Positions 1 through 8,243 of a DNA stretch of 64,000 bases are shown here, one piece after another (the first letter of the stretch is position 1; each line of letters begins with the position of its first letter). The notes under the pieces were generated by a model that did no database searches, was not told where the DNA came from, and worked only from the letters and a program-made list of their open reading frames with translations. This stretch comes from an uncultured Muribaculaceae bacterium (lineage in GTDB: Bacteria > Bacteroidota > Bacteroidia > Bacteroidales > Muribaculaceae), in NCBI GenBank assembly GCA_910587355.1, contig CAJUKF010000002.1, forward strand, positions 9,815-73,814, written 5' to 3'. The position numbers were made by a program, and so were the translations under genes.

Positions 1-898
1 CGAGAAACCTTTCTCAAAAACTGCAGTCGAAGGCATCCGCCGCGTAATCGAAGAAGCCGGACATGAGTTCGCTCTCCTCGAAAAGTACACTTCGCCCGAC
101 GAACTGCGTGCTGCCGCAGCCACTGCCGACGCACTCATCGTCCGCTCGGACAAAGTTGACGAGGCCCTGTTCAATGCCGCACCGAATCTTAAAATCGTTG
201 TTCGTGCCGGTGCCGGCTATGACAATATCGACCTCAAGGCCGCTACGGCTGCCGGAGCTTTAGTGGAGAACACTCCCGGACAGAATTCAAACGCTGTAGC
301 CGAACTCGTGATTGGCCTGGCAATAATGGCCGCACGAAACAAATACAGCGGCACCACCGGTTTTGAAATCAGCGGCAAACGCATTGGTCTCCAGGCATTC
401 GGTCAGGTGAGCCGTCATGTGGCAGCGATTGCCAAAGGCTTCGGAATGGAAGTCTCCGCCATTGACCCCTACTGCCCTGCTGAAGTCATGGAAAAAGCGG
501 GCGTGAAATGCGCCGCTACTCTCGAAGACCTCTATGCTGACAACGATATCGTGTCAATCCATATTCCAGCGACTCCCGAGACTGTCGGCTCTATCGGCCG
601 CAATCTAATCGAGCGTATGCCCAAGGGTGCCATACTCATCAATACGGCCCGCAAGGAAGTAATCAATGAACCCGAACTGGCCGAAGTTCTCGAAGCTCGC
701 CCCGACATCAAATACATGGCTGATGTCAAACCGGGAAATGCCGATGTTCTGGTTGAGAAATTCGCCGACCGTGTGTTTTTCACACCCAAGAAAATGGGAG
801 CGCAGACAGCCGAAGCCAACCTCAACGCAGGACTCGCCGCTGCCCGTCAGATTGTCGCTTTCTTCAAGGACGGCACAGACCGCTTCCGCGTAAACTGA
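1..898 (+). CDS. serA: D-3-phosphoglycerate dehydrogenase, 5'-truncated
   Basis: This enzyme oxidises 3-phosphoglycerate to 3-phosphohydroxypyruvate with NAD+, the first step of serine synthesis, in the cytosol. The open frame enters from the window edge (first full codon at base 2) and runs to TGA at 896-898. About 298 residues are visible, so only a few N-terminal residues are missing compared with the roughly 306-residue Bacteroides form. Visible signatures are VRAGAGYDNID in the substrate domain, NTPGQNSNAVAEL, the NAD-fold segment GLQAFGQVSRHVA, and the C-terminal stretch TPKKMGAQTAEANLNAG. It is the short type without an ACT regulatory domain. The nucleotide-binding loop is degenerate, with Ser where related proteins usually have the last Gly. 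A GTG at 263 is an internal codon, not the start. A strong hairpin terminator follows. Confidence 0.92.
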   Translation, partial: EKPFSKTAVEGIRRVIEEAGHEFALLEKYTSPDELRAAAATADALIVRSDKVDEALFNAAPNLKIVVRAGAGYDNIDLKAATAAGALVENTPGQNSNAVAELVIGLAIMAARNKYSGTTGFEISGKRIGLQAFGQVSRHVAAIAKGFGMEVSAIDPYCPAEVMEKAGVKCAATLEDLYADNDIVSIHIPATPETVGSIGRNLIERMPKGAILINTARKEVINEPELAEVLEARPDIKYMADVKPGNADVLVEKFADRVFFTPKKMGAQTAEANLNAGLAAARQIVAFFKDGTDRFRVN

Positions 899-920
899 TA
901 CAAACTTACATATTACAGTT

Positions 921-954
921 AAATCCCGCAGACGCTTCGGCATCTGCGGGATTT
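921..954. terminator. Bidirectional intrinsic terminator between serA and the acyl-CoA synthetase gene
   Basis: Perfect 12-bp inverted repeat: AAATCCCGCAGA at 921-932 and TCTGCGGGATTT at 943-954, with a 10-nt loop containing TTCG. On the + strand it runs into ATTTTTATG, so it ends serA. It lies 24 bases past the stop of the convergent gene and can fold on that transcript too, although the U-run on that side is weaker. Confidence 0.85.
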
Positions 955-978
955 TTATGTAAAATGTGTTTATATTAC

Positions 979-2721
979 TTACTTGTAAAGAAAACGGCGA
1001 ATGGAGCGCTTCGGTGTCTTTTCAAATTCTTCGGGAAGAATTTCAATTGCCGACACTTGCTCATAAGGAGCCACAATCTTGTTAAGGCTCTTGCGGTTGG
1101 TTTCCATTGCCTCTACAAGCTGTGAATCCGTGAGGTTGTCGCGCTTCACTTCGTCATTATCGGGATGACAGATAGCCACAAGCCTCCCCTGACGTTCAAC
1201 TACGAGGCACTCGCTCACATAAGGCATATTGCTTAGCTTTGCCTCAATTTCCTCGGGATAGATATTTTGTCCGTTGGCCGAGAGTATCATGGTTTTGTAG
1301 CGTCCGCGTATATAAATCGTGCGGTTGTCGTCACCAATCCAACCCATATCGCCGGTATGCAGCCAGCCGTCTTCATCGAGGAGTGCATCGGTAGCTTCGG
1401 GATTCTTGTAATAGCCTTTGGTCACATTCAGACCGCGTACCAGTATTTCGCCCTGCGGACGGTCGGAGTTACGCGACAGATTGTCGTCACGCAGTATCTT
1501 CACTTCCATTATATTCTTCAGACACCGTCCGGCCGAACTCCTTTTGAATCGCCGCCACGGCGAATAGCTGATAAGAGGCCCACACTCGGTCATTCCATAA
1601 CCGACAGTGAATGGGAATTTGATTCGATAAAGAAAATCTTCTACTTCTGAGTTGAGCGCCGCACCACCTACTATCACTTCCTCGAATGCACCGCCGAAAG
1701 CATCCACAAGTTTTGAGCGTATAATGCTGTAGACTGCTTTTTCGAGATACGGAACTGCAAGAACCCAGCGTATGGGCTTTTTGGTAATCTGAGGCACCAC
1801 AATCTTGCGGTAGATTTTCTCCAGAATCAGCGGCACGCAGATAATGAGCGAAGGCCTCACCTGATGCAGAGCCTTGAGCAGAAGCATCGGTGTGGGAGTC
1901 TTGCCGAGAAGTGTCACATGCGAGCCTACTGCCAGCGGCACAAGCATGTCGAACGCACAGCCGTAGGCATGTGCGAGCGGCAGAAATGAGAGAGCGCGCG
2001 AACCCTGATAATGCAGATTGGAACGTATTCCGAAGACTACGTTCCCCCTCAGGTTGTCAAGTGAAAGCATCACGCCTTTGGAGAAACCGGTTGTCCCGGA
2101 AGTGTAATTAAGCACTGCTGTCTGCGACTGGTCGAAGTGCTTATATTTTATATCCGACGGCAAGAAACCGTTGGGATAGCACTTGCGGAACTGGCGCGTA
2201 AGGCTCGTCACAATCGATTTATGGCTTGCAGGATGTCTTTTGTTTCCCCCATGCAGTGGCTCACGCTCGGCGATTACAGTCCGGCTATCGAGCGATACCA
2301 CAGCGCGTAGCTGAGGCATCTTCTCGAAATCGAGTTCATGGAAAAGACCATCCGACACAAAAAGCATCAGCGCATCGGAGTGGGCTATGATGTTCTGCGC
2401 ATCGGCATGATTGAAGTCATGCAGCACGGGCACTATTACGGCGCCGTACGAAATCACAGCCATGAACGTTATCACCCAGTTGGGCGTGTTCTTGCCGAAA
2501 AGCGCCACCTTGTCGCCTTCGTGCAGGCCGGCAGACTTAAAAAACAAGTGCAGACGCGCTATGCGACGTGCCATATCGCCGTACGACATAGTTTTGCCAG
2601 TAATATAATCCGTCAGCGCCGGAAGAGTGAAGTTATCCGCAAAACTATGCGCGTATATCGACAGAAGGTCGGTATACGGAGCTTCGTTGAACGGCTCTTC
2701 AAATTCGTATTTCTTATCCAT
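979..2721 (-). CDS. AMP-binding long-chain fatty acid-CoA ligase-like protein
   Basis: This is an adenylate-forming enzyme that probably activates fatty acids to acyl-AMP and then acyl-CoA (or another carrier) at the inner membrane face. About 580 residues. Motifs in order are the P-loop YTSGTTGFSKG near residue 206, GYGMTECGPL in the middle, LHTGDMGWI before the hinge, the adenylation hinge region YKTMILSANGQNIYPEEIE, and a C-terminal catalytic-lysine region KTPKRSIRRFLYK. The start is the ATG at 2721; a GTG two codons upstream is possible but less likely. It is the last gene of the hpt-adk operon, 24 bases after adk. Chain-length preference cannot be read from the sequence. Confidence 0.88.
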   Translation of the reverse strand: MDKKYEFEEPFNEAPYTDLLSIYAHSFADNFTLPALTDYITGKTMSYGDMARRIARLHLFFKSAGLHEGDKVALFGKNTPNWVITFMAVISYGAVIVPVLHDFNHADAQNIIAHSDALMLFVSDGLFHELDFEKMPQLRAVVSLDSRTVIAEREPLHGGNKRHPASHKSIVTSLTRQFRKCYPNGFLPSDIKYKHFDQSQTAVLNYTSGTTGFSKGVMLSLDNLRGNVVFGIRSNLHYQGSRALSFLPLAHAYGCAFDMLVPLAVGSHVTLLGKTPTPMLLLKALHQVRPSLIICVPLILEKIYRKIVVPQITKKPIRWVLAVPYLEKAVYSIIRSKLVDAFGGAFEEVIVGGAALNSEVEDFLYRIKFPFTVGYGMTECGPLISYSPWRRFKRSSAGRCLKNIMEVKILRDDNLSRNSDRPQGEILVRGLNVTKGYYKNPEATDALLDEDGWLHTGDMGWIGDDNRTIYIRGRYKTMILSANGQNIYPEEIEAKLSNMPYVSECLVVERQGRLVAICHPDNDEVKRDNLTDSQLVEAMETNRKSLNKIVAPYEQVSAIEILPEEFEKTPKRSIRRFLYK

Positions 2722-2745
2722 CTGCACTCTCTGCTGTTAAAGAAT

Positions 2746-3330
2746 TTATTTCTTGTCTTTGTGAGGATTCAGCGCAACGCTGATGTCACCGAAGATTTCG
2801 TCGACTTTGCGGTTGCCGTCAATACGCGAGTAGCTGCCGGCCTTAACATAGTAGTCGCGAAGAGGCGCAGTCTGTTTATGATATACATTAAGACGTTTCT
2901 TGATAGTTTCGAGATTGTCGTCGCAACGGCCGCTCGATTTGCCGCGTTCAATCATACGGTTGATGAGTTCTTCTTCGTCAACCTCAAGACCCACCACAGC
3001 GTGAATGGAAGTATTGTGTTCACCAAGCATCACGGCCATAGCCTCGGCCTGAGGAATGGTGCGGGGAAAACCATCGAAGATTACACCGCGTTCGAGAATC
3101 GTAGGGTCGCTCTTGAAAAGGTCGGCAAGTACTTCAATCATCAGTTCGTCGGGAATGAGCAGACCTTTGGATATAAAAGTGTCGGCAACTTTGCCGAGAT
3201 GTGTGCCTTTACGGATGTTCTCGCGCAGAAGGTCGCCCGTAGAGATATGGTAAAGGCCGTATTTTTCTACAATTTTTTCGCTTTGGGTGCCTTTGCCGCT
3301 ACCGGGGGCGCCGAATATAACTATGTTCAT
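2746..3330 (-). CDS. adk: Adenylate kinase
   Basis: Cytosolic enzyme catalysing ATP + AMP = 2 ADP. 194 residues. The P-loop GAPGSGKGTQ is at residues 7-16, the AMP-binding segment STGDLLRENI follows, FDGFPRT is in the core, and a short LID (ERGKSSGRCDD) lacks the four-cysteine zinc site, as in other Bacteroidales adenylate kinases. The frame is open 20 codons further upstream, but that extension overlaps hpt and lacks conserved sequence. The ATG at 3330 begins the canonical N-terminus directly after the hpt stop codon (3332-3334). It is co-transcribed with hpt, giving a purine nucleotide pair. Confidence 0.96.
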   Translation of the reverse strand: MNIVIFGAPGSGKGTQSEKIVEKYGLYHISTGDLLRENIRKGTHLGKVADTFISKGLLIPDELMIEVLADLFKSDPTILERGVIFDGFPRTIPQAEAMAVMLGEHNTSIHAVVGLEVDEEELINRMIERGKSSGRCDDNLETIKKRLNVYHKQTAPLRDYYVKAGSYSRIDGNRKVDEIFGDISVALNPHKDKK

Positions 3331-3331
3331 G

Positions 3332-3874
3332 TCAGTCTTCTTTGAGAATATAAATATCGTTGAGGTTGCGTGCCTTTTCGTTGAGGTCAAGGCCGTAGCC
3401 GATAATAAATTTCGTTGGAATGCTGAAACCTACATAATCGGGGTTGACAGGACGCACGAGGGCGTCGGGTTTAAACAGCAGTGTGGCAATTTTGATTTCT
3501 GCCGGATTCTTTTTCTCGAGGTCTTTGACAAGGCGGTAGATTGTATTGCCGGTATCAACGATATCTTCCACGATAATGATTGTCCGTCCCTCGATGTTTT
3601 CGTTCAGACCCAATACTTCCTTAACAGCTCCGGATGAAGAAGTGCCTTCATAACTTTTCAGGCGTATAAAGGTAATTTCGGAATCAAGTTCTTCTGTCGC
3701 ACGGAATAAATCATTGGCGAAAGGAAATGCACCGTTGAGCACGCATACAAACAGCGGCTGCTTGCCGGCACAGTCACGAACAATCTCTCGGCCGATTTCC
3801 TCGACACGTGCTGCTATCTTTTCTTTTGAAATATAGGGCTCGAATGTTAGACCCTCATAAGTCACTTGTTTCAT
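3332..3874 (-). CDS. hpt: Hypoxanthine phosphoribosyltransferase
   Basis: Purine salvage enzyme that transfers phosphoribose from PRPP to hypoxanthine (and usually guanine), giving IMP or GMP. 180 residues, normal for the family. The PRPP-binding motif IIIVEDIVDTGNTI is clear, and FVCVLNGAFPFANDL and FIRLKSYEGTSSSG match the family core and flexible loop. First gene of the hpt-adk-acyl-CoA synthetase operon, with a well-matched Bacteroides-type promoter 22 bases upstream. Confidence 0.95.
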   Translation of the reverse strand: MKQVTYEGLTFEPYISKEKIAARVEEIGREIVRDCAGKQPLFVCVLNGAFPFANDLFRATEELDSEITFIRLKSYEGTSSSGAVKEVLGLNENIEGRTIIIVEDIVDTGNTIYRLVKDLEKKNPAEIKIATLLFKPDALVRPVNPDYVGFSIPTKFIIGYGLDLNEKARNLNDIYILKED

Positions 3875-3895
3875 TGCAATGGTGAATTATCTTTG

Positions 3896-3927
3896 CAAAG
3901 TTAGTTAAAATTTATCAACGTCGCAAA
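3896..3927 (-). promoter_or_regulatory. Bacteroides-type promoter of hpt-adk operon
   Basis: On the minus strand, TTTG (3924-3927), a 20-base spacer and TAACTTTG (3896-3903) match the Bacteroides -33/-7 consensus TTTG-N19-21-TAnnTTTG. The hpt start codon lies 21 bases downstream, which leaves a leader of roughly 15 bases. Confidence 0.75.
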
Positions 3928-3991
3928 TTGAAATACATCCGAACCAATCAGAATTGTTTCACTGCGGAGACGGACTGTTATGTCCGCAAGT

Positions 3992-4609
3992 TCATAATTT
4001 TGCCGCGGGACGCTCAAGAAGAGCCGAAGCGATGGTGTCGGCTGCATGAATCAGCGGCTGGAGCGGCGATTGTTTACCGGCCTGCCGGTAGAAGCGTTCA
4101 TCGTCTCGCGACAGATTCCATGGTCCCATGTGCCAGCGGATAGCATAGATTTCTTCATCGGTAAGGTCAAGGCCCGACTGCAGAAGCATAATCACAGATT
4201 TCTCACCGTGTCCGACCGGGAATATCTCATCGTGAATCTCATAGGCTTCCACATCTTCGAAGATACCTATTTCATTGCGTTTTTTCTTGCGCGACAGTTT
4301 GTAAAAATTCGATTTGCATATATCATGCAGCAGTGCGGATATGGCTACGGAAGCCTCCGGCAACTCTTTTTCGAGGTCGGGCCGCATCGCTATAAGGTCG
4401 CGACGGGTTGCCATTGCAGAGTCATACACGTTAAGTGAGTGTTCGAGTAGTCCGCCGGGATAAGCACCATGCCCCTGCGAGGAAGCCGGTGCCTCGAAGA
4501 AGCCCCAGGATTCGAGGTCCTCTATCACATAATCTATATTCTCACGGTCGGTAGCCCGTAGTATCGAACAGAAGCGCTCTTTTGCGCCGTTTACGTTTAT
4601 TGCAGACAT
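3992..4609 (-). CDS. HD-domain phosphohydrolase-like protein
   Basis: 205 residues. The HD-superfamily metal-binding pattern is visible: His in GGLLEHSLNVYDSA near residue 55, the HD doublet in ALLHDICKSN near residue 95, and later His residues (PVGHGEKS, RWHMGPW) and LIHAADTIAS carrying a terminal Asp. This is the layout of small stand-alone HD hydrolases acting on nucleotides or phosphate esters; the substrate is unknown. It lies 51 bases after the cardiolipin synthase gene on the same strand and could be co-transcribed with it. No export signal is visible, so it is probably cytosolic. Confidence 0.75.
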   Translation of the reverse strand: MSAINVNGAKERFCSILRATDRENIDYVIEDLESWGFFEAPASSQGHGAYPGGLLEHSLNVYDSAMATRRDLIAMRPDLEKELPEASVAISALLHDICKSNFYKLSRKKKRNEIGIFEDVEAYEIHDEIFPVGHGEKSVIMLLQSGLDLTDEEIYAIRWHMGPWNLSRDDERFYRQAGKQSPLQPLIHAADTIASALLERPAAKL

Positions 4610-4660
4610 ATTTTATGTTTTTGAAATGAAAGACATACCGTAGGCTTGGCTCTTAAAGCC

Positions 4661-6124
4661 CTACAATACAGGGCTAAGAAGTCTCAGAAATGATTCTGCG
4701 GCTTTCATCGACAGTCGCCGTTTCCTCCATTGTGCAGCAGATACTCGTGTGCATTGTGTGAGGTCATTCCTGAATATTTCAAGCATGCGGTTATTGAATT
4801 CCTTGCTGTAAATAAAAAGATTTGATTCGAAATTACACTCAAAACTACGGAAGTCGAAATTGGTTGAGCCTACCGACACAAGTTCGTCATCCACTATCAT
4901 CATTTTCGAGTGGAGCATTCCAGTATCATAAAGATAAATCTTTATACCCGAACGCAGACACTCTGAAATATATGATTTCGATGCATGGGTCAGCATCCAT
5001 GAGTCACTTTTGGCCGGCATCATTATCCGCACGTCGACATGCGCGAGTGCCGCTACCTGAAGGGCTTTGAGCAGCCCCTCTGTTGGTAAGAAATAGGGAG
5101 TCTGTATATATACTCTGCGTTTTGCCGAAGCTATGGCATGATGAAATGCCATGCCCACATTGGCAAACTGGGATGTGGGTCCTGAGGTAATGAGCTGGGC
5201 GCAGACGCCGCTTATTGCGTCTGCGCCGGTCCGAGGCGCTGTATTGACTGCCGTTGCGTCATTTTCTATAAGCGAACCTTTGGTAAAGCTCCAGTCTACG
5301 GCAAAGGAATATTGCAGCGCCGCTACGGCCGGACCGGTAATGCGCAGATGCGTGTCGCGCCAGTGTCCGAATGTCTTGCCTCCGTCGATATATCTGTCGG
5401 CTATATTCATGCCGCCTATATATCCTATGCAGTTGTCGATTATGCAGAGCTTACGGTGATTGCGCCAGTTGATATGGGTAGCGAGCTCAGGAAAGGTGAC
5501 TTTGAGGAACGGCTGACATTCGATGCCTGATTCTTTGAGCTTACGGAAAAATTTATTCCGCACGCCTATCGACCCCACATGGTCGTAGAGCACCCGCACT
5601 TTTACGCCGGCATGTGCACGCTCGGTCAGAATCGAAGCTATGCGGGTGCCGATGTTGTCGTCCTCGAAAATATAATATTGTATATTGATTGAATTCTGCG
5701 CATGTCTCAGGTCGGCTTCAAGCGCTCTGAATTTATCCGTACCGTTTGTAAAGGCCTCTACTGTGTTGGCCGTATAGAACTGGGCCCCCGTGAGTGTGTG
5801 CGCTATTGTGATGGTCTGCACTGAACGCTCATCGATATTCTGCTCTCTCGGGTCGGCGCCAACACGCGGTTCCTGTTTCCGGAGCCTGCGCCGCGAACGC
5901 CGCGAAATCATTCGCTTGTTCTTGAAATTTCGGCCAAAAAACAGATAAAGAATCAATCCTACAACCGGCAGCAGAAGAAGGACAGTAACCCACGCAAGGG
6001 ATTTCACCGGATTTCGGTTCTCGGAAAGAATCACAAGAATTATCACCACAGTCGACCCCAGCGCTATGAATGCAAACGCTGAATAGAGCCATCCGGCATC
6101 AATTCCTGAGAATAATTCGGTCAT
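4661..6124 (-). CDS. cls: Cardiolipin synthase (phospholipase D family)
   Basis: Inner-membrane enzyme condensing two phosphatidylglycerols into cardiolipin and glycerol. 487 residues, the usual length. Two N-terminal membrane segments span about residues 10-32 and 40-62. These are followed by a basic cluster (KNKRMISRRSRRRLRK) and two PLD domains, each with an HKD motif: HRKLCIID in the first, HSKMMIVDDELVSVGSTN in the second. The fixed order of two membrane helices plus two HKD boxes separates it from phosphatidylserine synthase-type PLDs. A TAnnTTTG element lies just upstream. Confidence 0.92.
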   Translation of the reverse strand: MTELFSGIDAGWLYSAFAFIALGSTVVIILVILSENRNPVKSLAWVTVLLLLPVVGLILYLFFGRNFKNKRMISRRSRRRLRKQEPRVGADPREQNIDERSVQTITIAHTLTGAQFYTANTVEAFTNGTDKFRALEADLRHAQNSINIQYYIFEDDNIGTRIASILTERAHAGVKVRVLYDHVGSIGVRNKFFRKLKESGIECQPFLKVTFPELATHINWRNHRKLCIIDNCIGYIGGMNIADRYIDGGKTFGHWRDTHLRITGPAVAALQYSFAVDWSFTKGSLIENDATAVNTAPRTGADAISGVCAQLITSGPTSQFANVGMAFHHAIASAKRRVYIQTPYFLPTEGLLKALQVAALAHVDVRIMMPAKSDSWMLTHASKSYISECLRSGIKIYLYDTGMLHSKMMIVDDELVSVGSTNFDFRSFECNFESNLFIYSKEFNNRMLEIFRNDLTQCTRVSAAQWRKRRLSMKAAESFLRLLSPVL

Positions 6125-6146
6125 CGAATGTCCTTTACTTTGTACA

Positions 6147-6154
6147 CAAAACTA
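6147..6154 (-). promoter_or_regulatory. Putative -7 element upstream of cls
   Basis: TAGTTTTG on the minus strand fits TAnnTTTG and ends 22 bases before the cls start codon. No TTTG is found at the expected -33 distance, so the assignment rests on the -7 box alone. Confidence 0.4.
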
Positions 6155-6176
6155 CCTGCTGTTAATTATGACAGCA

Positions 6177-6200
6177 CCCGCAGGCGCAGTCGCTTGCGGG
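6177..6200 (-). terminator. Stem-loop between pRiA4b-like gene and cls
   Basis: CCCGCAGGCG (6177-6186) pairs with CGCTTGCGGG (6191-6200) around a 4-base loop, with one wobble. It lies downstream of the gene at 6248-6808 and upstream of the cls -7 box, so it may end that transcript. The run of T after it is poor, so it could instead be an RNA processing or stability element. Confidence 0.4.
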
Positions 6201-6247
6201 ATGCCTATGATTCTATATGATACGACAATTCGGAACTCCGGGTCGGT

Positions 6248-6808
6248 TTATTCGTTGAAATTCATTTCATCGAAACCTTCTGTATCGAATTCGTCATCAT
6301 TATATCCTTCTGACCCGTAAAAATCCTCATCGATATCATCGATTGATGTGTCGGCGGTTTTGGCTGCCTTTGCATCTATTTTAGCATCGAAATCGTCGAG
6401 GCTGACGGTTTCGGGCGGAGGTGTGCCGAGCGAAAGGGTGCAGAGGGGGTCTTTTAGAGTCTTGCCGGTGACGAGTTTCGTCATTTCAATGAAGAACATT
6501 CTCTCGGTCATGTAATCGAATACATAAAGCAGTTTCTGACCTTCGTCTTCTATGAAATCGGCAAGCACCGATTCATCCATAAGCCACACATCCTGGTCGT
6601 CATCTACGCCCATATCCTCAAAGGTGATTTCTTTCTCTTTCTCCCAGTCTCGGTTACATATAAAGAAAGAAGCCATTTGAGTGGCATCATACCCTACACA
6701 TGCGCAAATCGCCTTCTTGAGGTCGAGGAAGGTGGCTGTGGCATCGATTTCTATCTCACGCTTGAAGTTATCGACTTCATCGGATACTATGCGGAAATTG
6801 AATATCAT
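6248..6808 (-). CDS. Plasmid pRiA4b ORF-3-like family protein
   Basis: 186 residues. The N-terminus (FRIVSDEVDNFKREIEI, then FLDLKKAI) and the later LYVFDYMTERMFFIEM match the beta-rich pRiA4b ORF-3 family, whose molecular function is not established. The last 50 residues are very acidic with repeated Asp/Glu (DDIDEDFYGSEGYNDDEFD), a low-complexity tail. The family is known from plasmids and as passenger genes of some insertion sequences, but nothing mobile is visible here. The start is the ATG at 6808, followed upstream by 133 bases of non-coding DNA. Confidence 0.7.
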   Translation of the reverse strand: MIFNFRIVSDEVDNFKREIEIDATATFLDLKKAICACVGYDATQMASFFICNRDWEKEKEITFEDMGVDDDQDVWLMDESVLADFIEDEGQKLLYVFDYMTERMFFIEMTKLVTGKTLKDPLCTLSLGTPPPETVSLDDFDAKIDAKAAKTADTSIDDIDEDFYGSEGYNDDEFDTEGFDEMNFNE

Positions 6809-6878
6809 ATGTTTGTTAATAGTAGTTCGTTATACATCATCTGGCGCGGCATATCATAGCGCGCGACCTTTTCAGTTG

Positions 6879-6910
6879 CGAAGTTAATAACAATGCTTCG
6901 ATTGTTGCAA
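6879..6910 (-). promoter_or_regulatory. Weak promoter candidate for the pRiA4b-like gene
   Basis: On the minus strand, TTG (6908-6910), 21 bases, then TAACTTCG (6879-6886), one base off TAnnTTTG. It sits 70 bases upstream of the start codon in the only non-coding gap in front of the gene. Confidence 0.35.
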
Positions 6911-6941
6911 GAAATTATGTAAAAATTTTTACACGGCCCCT

Positions 6942-8243
6942 TCAATTTGTTCCTTCTGCATCATCTGGGCTGCAAAGACGCGCAAGTAACGCATCGGCGA
7001 GGAGGCCTCCGAAAAGCTGATACCCCGCAACGGTCATGTGAACACCGTCTCGGCCGAGCAATCCGGCCTTCTTCATGTTGGCGGCAGCACCGGTCCCCCC
7101 GGCTACGCTATAATGGTCGTAAAGCGGCACACCTTCTTCAACGGCCATATTGCGGAGTGCATCGCGCATACGCATTACTTTTGTATTCACTACCGTATTC
7201 GTCACTCGGCGCCGGCGGCTGTTTTTGCTGCGCCTGACATATCGGTAGGTCTTTTTATAACATTCGGTTGGCGTAACTATCATGAATTTGGTTCCGGGAT
7301 TCTGTCGGCGGATGTCGGCAATCAGCACAGATGCCTCACCGACCATATCCTCGGCCGTCGTCGAACCGAAAGCCTCGTTCGTGCCCAGAGCAATAATAAC
7401 CAGGTCGGGGTGCAGTTTTCTGATACCCGCGCCAAAGCCGTCAATACTGTTATAAGAGCCGTAAGTGGCACCGTTGTTGCCTATGGAATGCAAGACTGTA
7501 CCGATAGTGTCTCCTAAAATCTCAAATCCGCCATATACAGTTTTGCTCCCACCTTCAAGGTCAACTTTTGCGCAGCATAACGACCGGTCGAGACTCAAAG
7601 TAATTTCACCGTCTTCCGTATTTTCAGTTTCAAAATGCACAGAAGTCCCATCGCTTGTCACATACCCTACCTGAGGTGTATCGCCGATATAAAAAATACG
7701 CATGCGGCTAAAAGCCATCCGACTGGATATATCTACTCCGAAAGTCTTGCCCGACGGACGCACACCTATTCCGGTAAAAGGCATTTCGGTACGCCAGGGC
7801 TGTTTCAGAAGTTTCGATGCGACTACCGATGCCGAAGACTGAATTTTGTAATCATTAGGCTGATTGGTGGCTGCCAGACGGTAGGGAATAATAATGCCGC
7901 GGCCGGCTTTCCGCGAAGCATCCGTCAGTCGTGTTCGGAGAATATCTCCCCCAAAATCAGCCTGCACATGCGAATCTCCGAGATATACAATCGAAAAAAG
8001 ACTGTCTCCACGGCTTGCCGCCGCGAATTTATTGGCAAGGGCATTCCAGTCGTCACCGTTTAGTTCGATTTTGTTGGCCTCCGGGTGTAGAAAAGGATAT
8101 AGATTTGCATCAATAGTCCTATAAGCGCTATCGGAGCTTTCAATCTCTGGATTGAGACGCAGTTCGGGCTGCGTGTCATCTTCGTCCTGCGGAAAAGCCG
8201 CCTGCGTCGCCAGTAAAAGACCGAGTAACCACAATTTATTCAT
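6942..8243 (-). CDS. Exported SGNH/GDSL-family hydrolase
   Basis: 433 residues with an N-terminal signal peptide (MNKLWLLGLLLATQAAFPQ). SGNH blocks are visible: block I VYLGDSHVQADFGGD with the nucleophile Ser near residue 92, the GTNEAFG block near residue 285, and block V DGVHMTVAGYQLFG carrying the Asp-x-x-His pair near the C-terminus. A jelly-roll-like insert sits between block I and the GTN block. Enzymes of this fold remove or transfer acyl groups on sugars or glycans in the periplasm; the substrate is unknown. It overlaps the upstream SGNH gene by 8 bases, so the two are translated from one message and probably act together. Confidence 0.8.
   Translation of the reverse strand: MNKLWLLGLLLATQAAFPQDEDDTQPELRLNPEIESSDSAYRTIDANLYPFLHPEANKIELNGDDWNALANKFAAASRGDSLFSIVYLGDSHVQADFGGDILRTRLTDASRKAGRGIIIPYRLAATNQPNDYKIQSSASVVASKLLKQPWRTEMPFTGIGVRPSGKTFGVDISSRMAFSRMRIFYIGDTPQVGYVTSDGTSVHFETENTEDGEITLSLDRSLCCAKVDLEGGSKTVYGGFEILGDTIGTVLHSIGNNGATYGSYNSIDGFGAGIRKLHPDLVIIALGTNEAFGSTTAEDMVGEASVLIADIRRQNPGTKFMIVTPTECYKKTYRYVRRSKNSRRRRVTNTVVNTKVMRMRDALRNMAVEEGVPLYDHYSVAGGTGAAANMKKAGLLGRDGVHMTVAGYQLFGGLLADALLARLCSPDDAEGTN

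Noticed and set aside
2338..3345. 335-codon open frame on the + strand opposite adk and the acyl-CoA synthetase gene
   Set aside because: Antisense to two well-supported genes and crosses their boundary; no motif.
3888..3895. TATCTTTG on the + strand as a forward promoter
   Set aside because: It overlaps the reverse hpt promoter in a near-palindrome, and no + strand gene follows.
6248..6808. Insertion-sequence remnant around the pRiA4b-like gene
   Set aside because: The family occurs on mobile elements, but no transposase, terminal repeats or target duplication are visible here.
6919..6932. Palindrome GTAAAAATTTTTAC after the SGNH gene as a terminator
   Set aside because: It has no loop and almost no GC pairs, so it would not fold stably; left unassigned.
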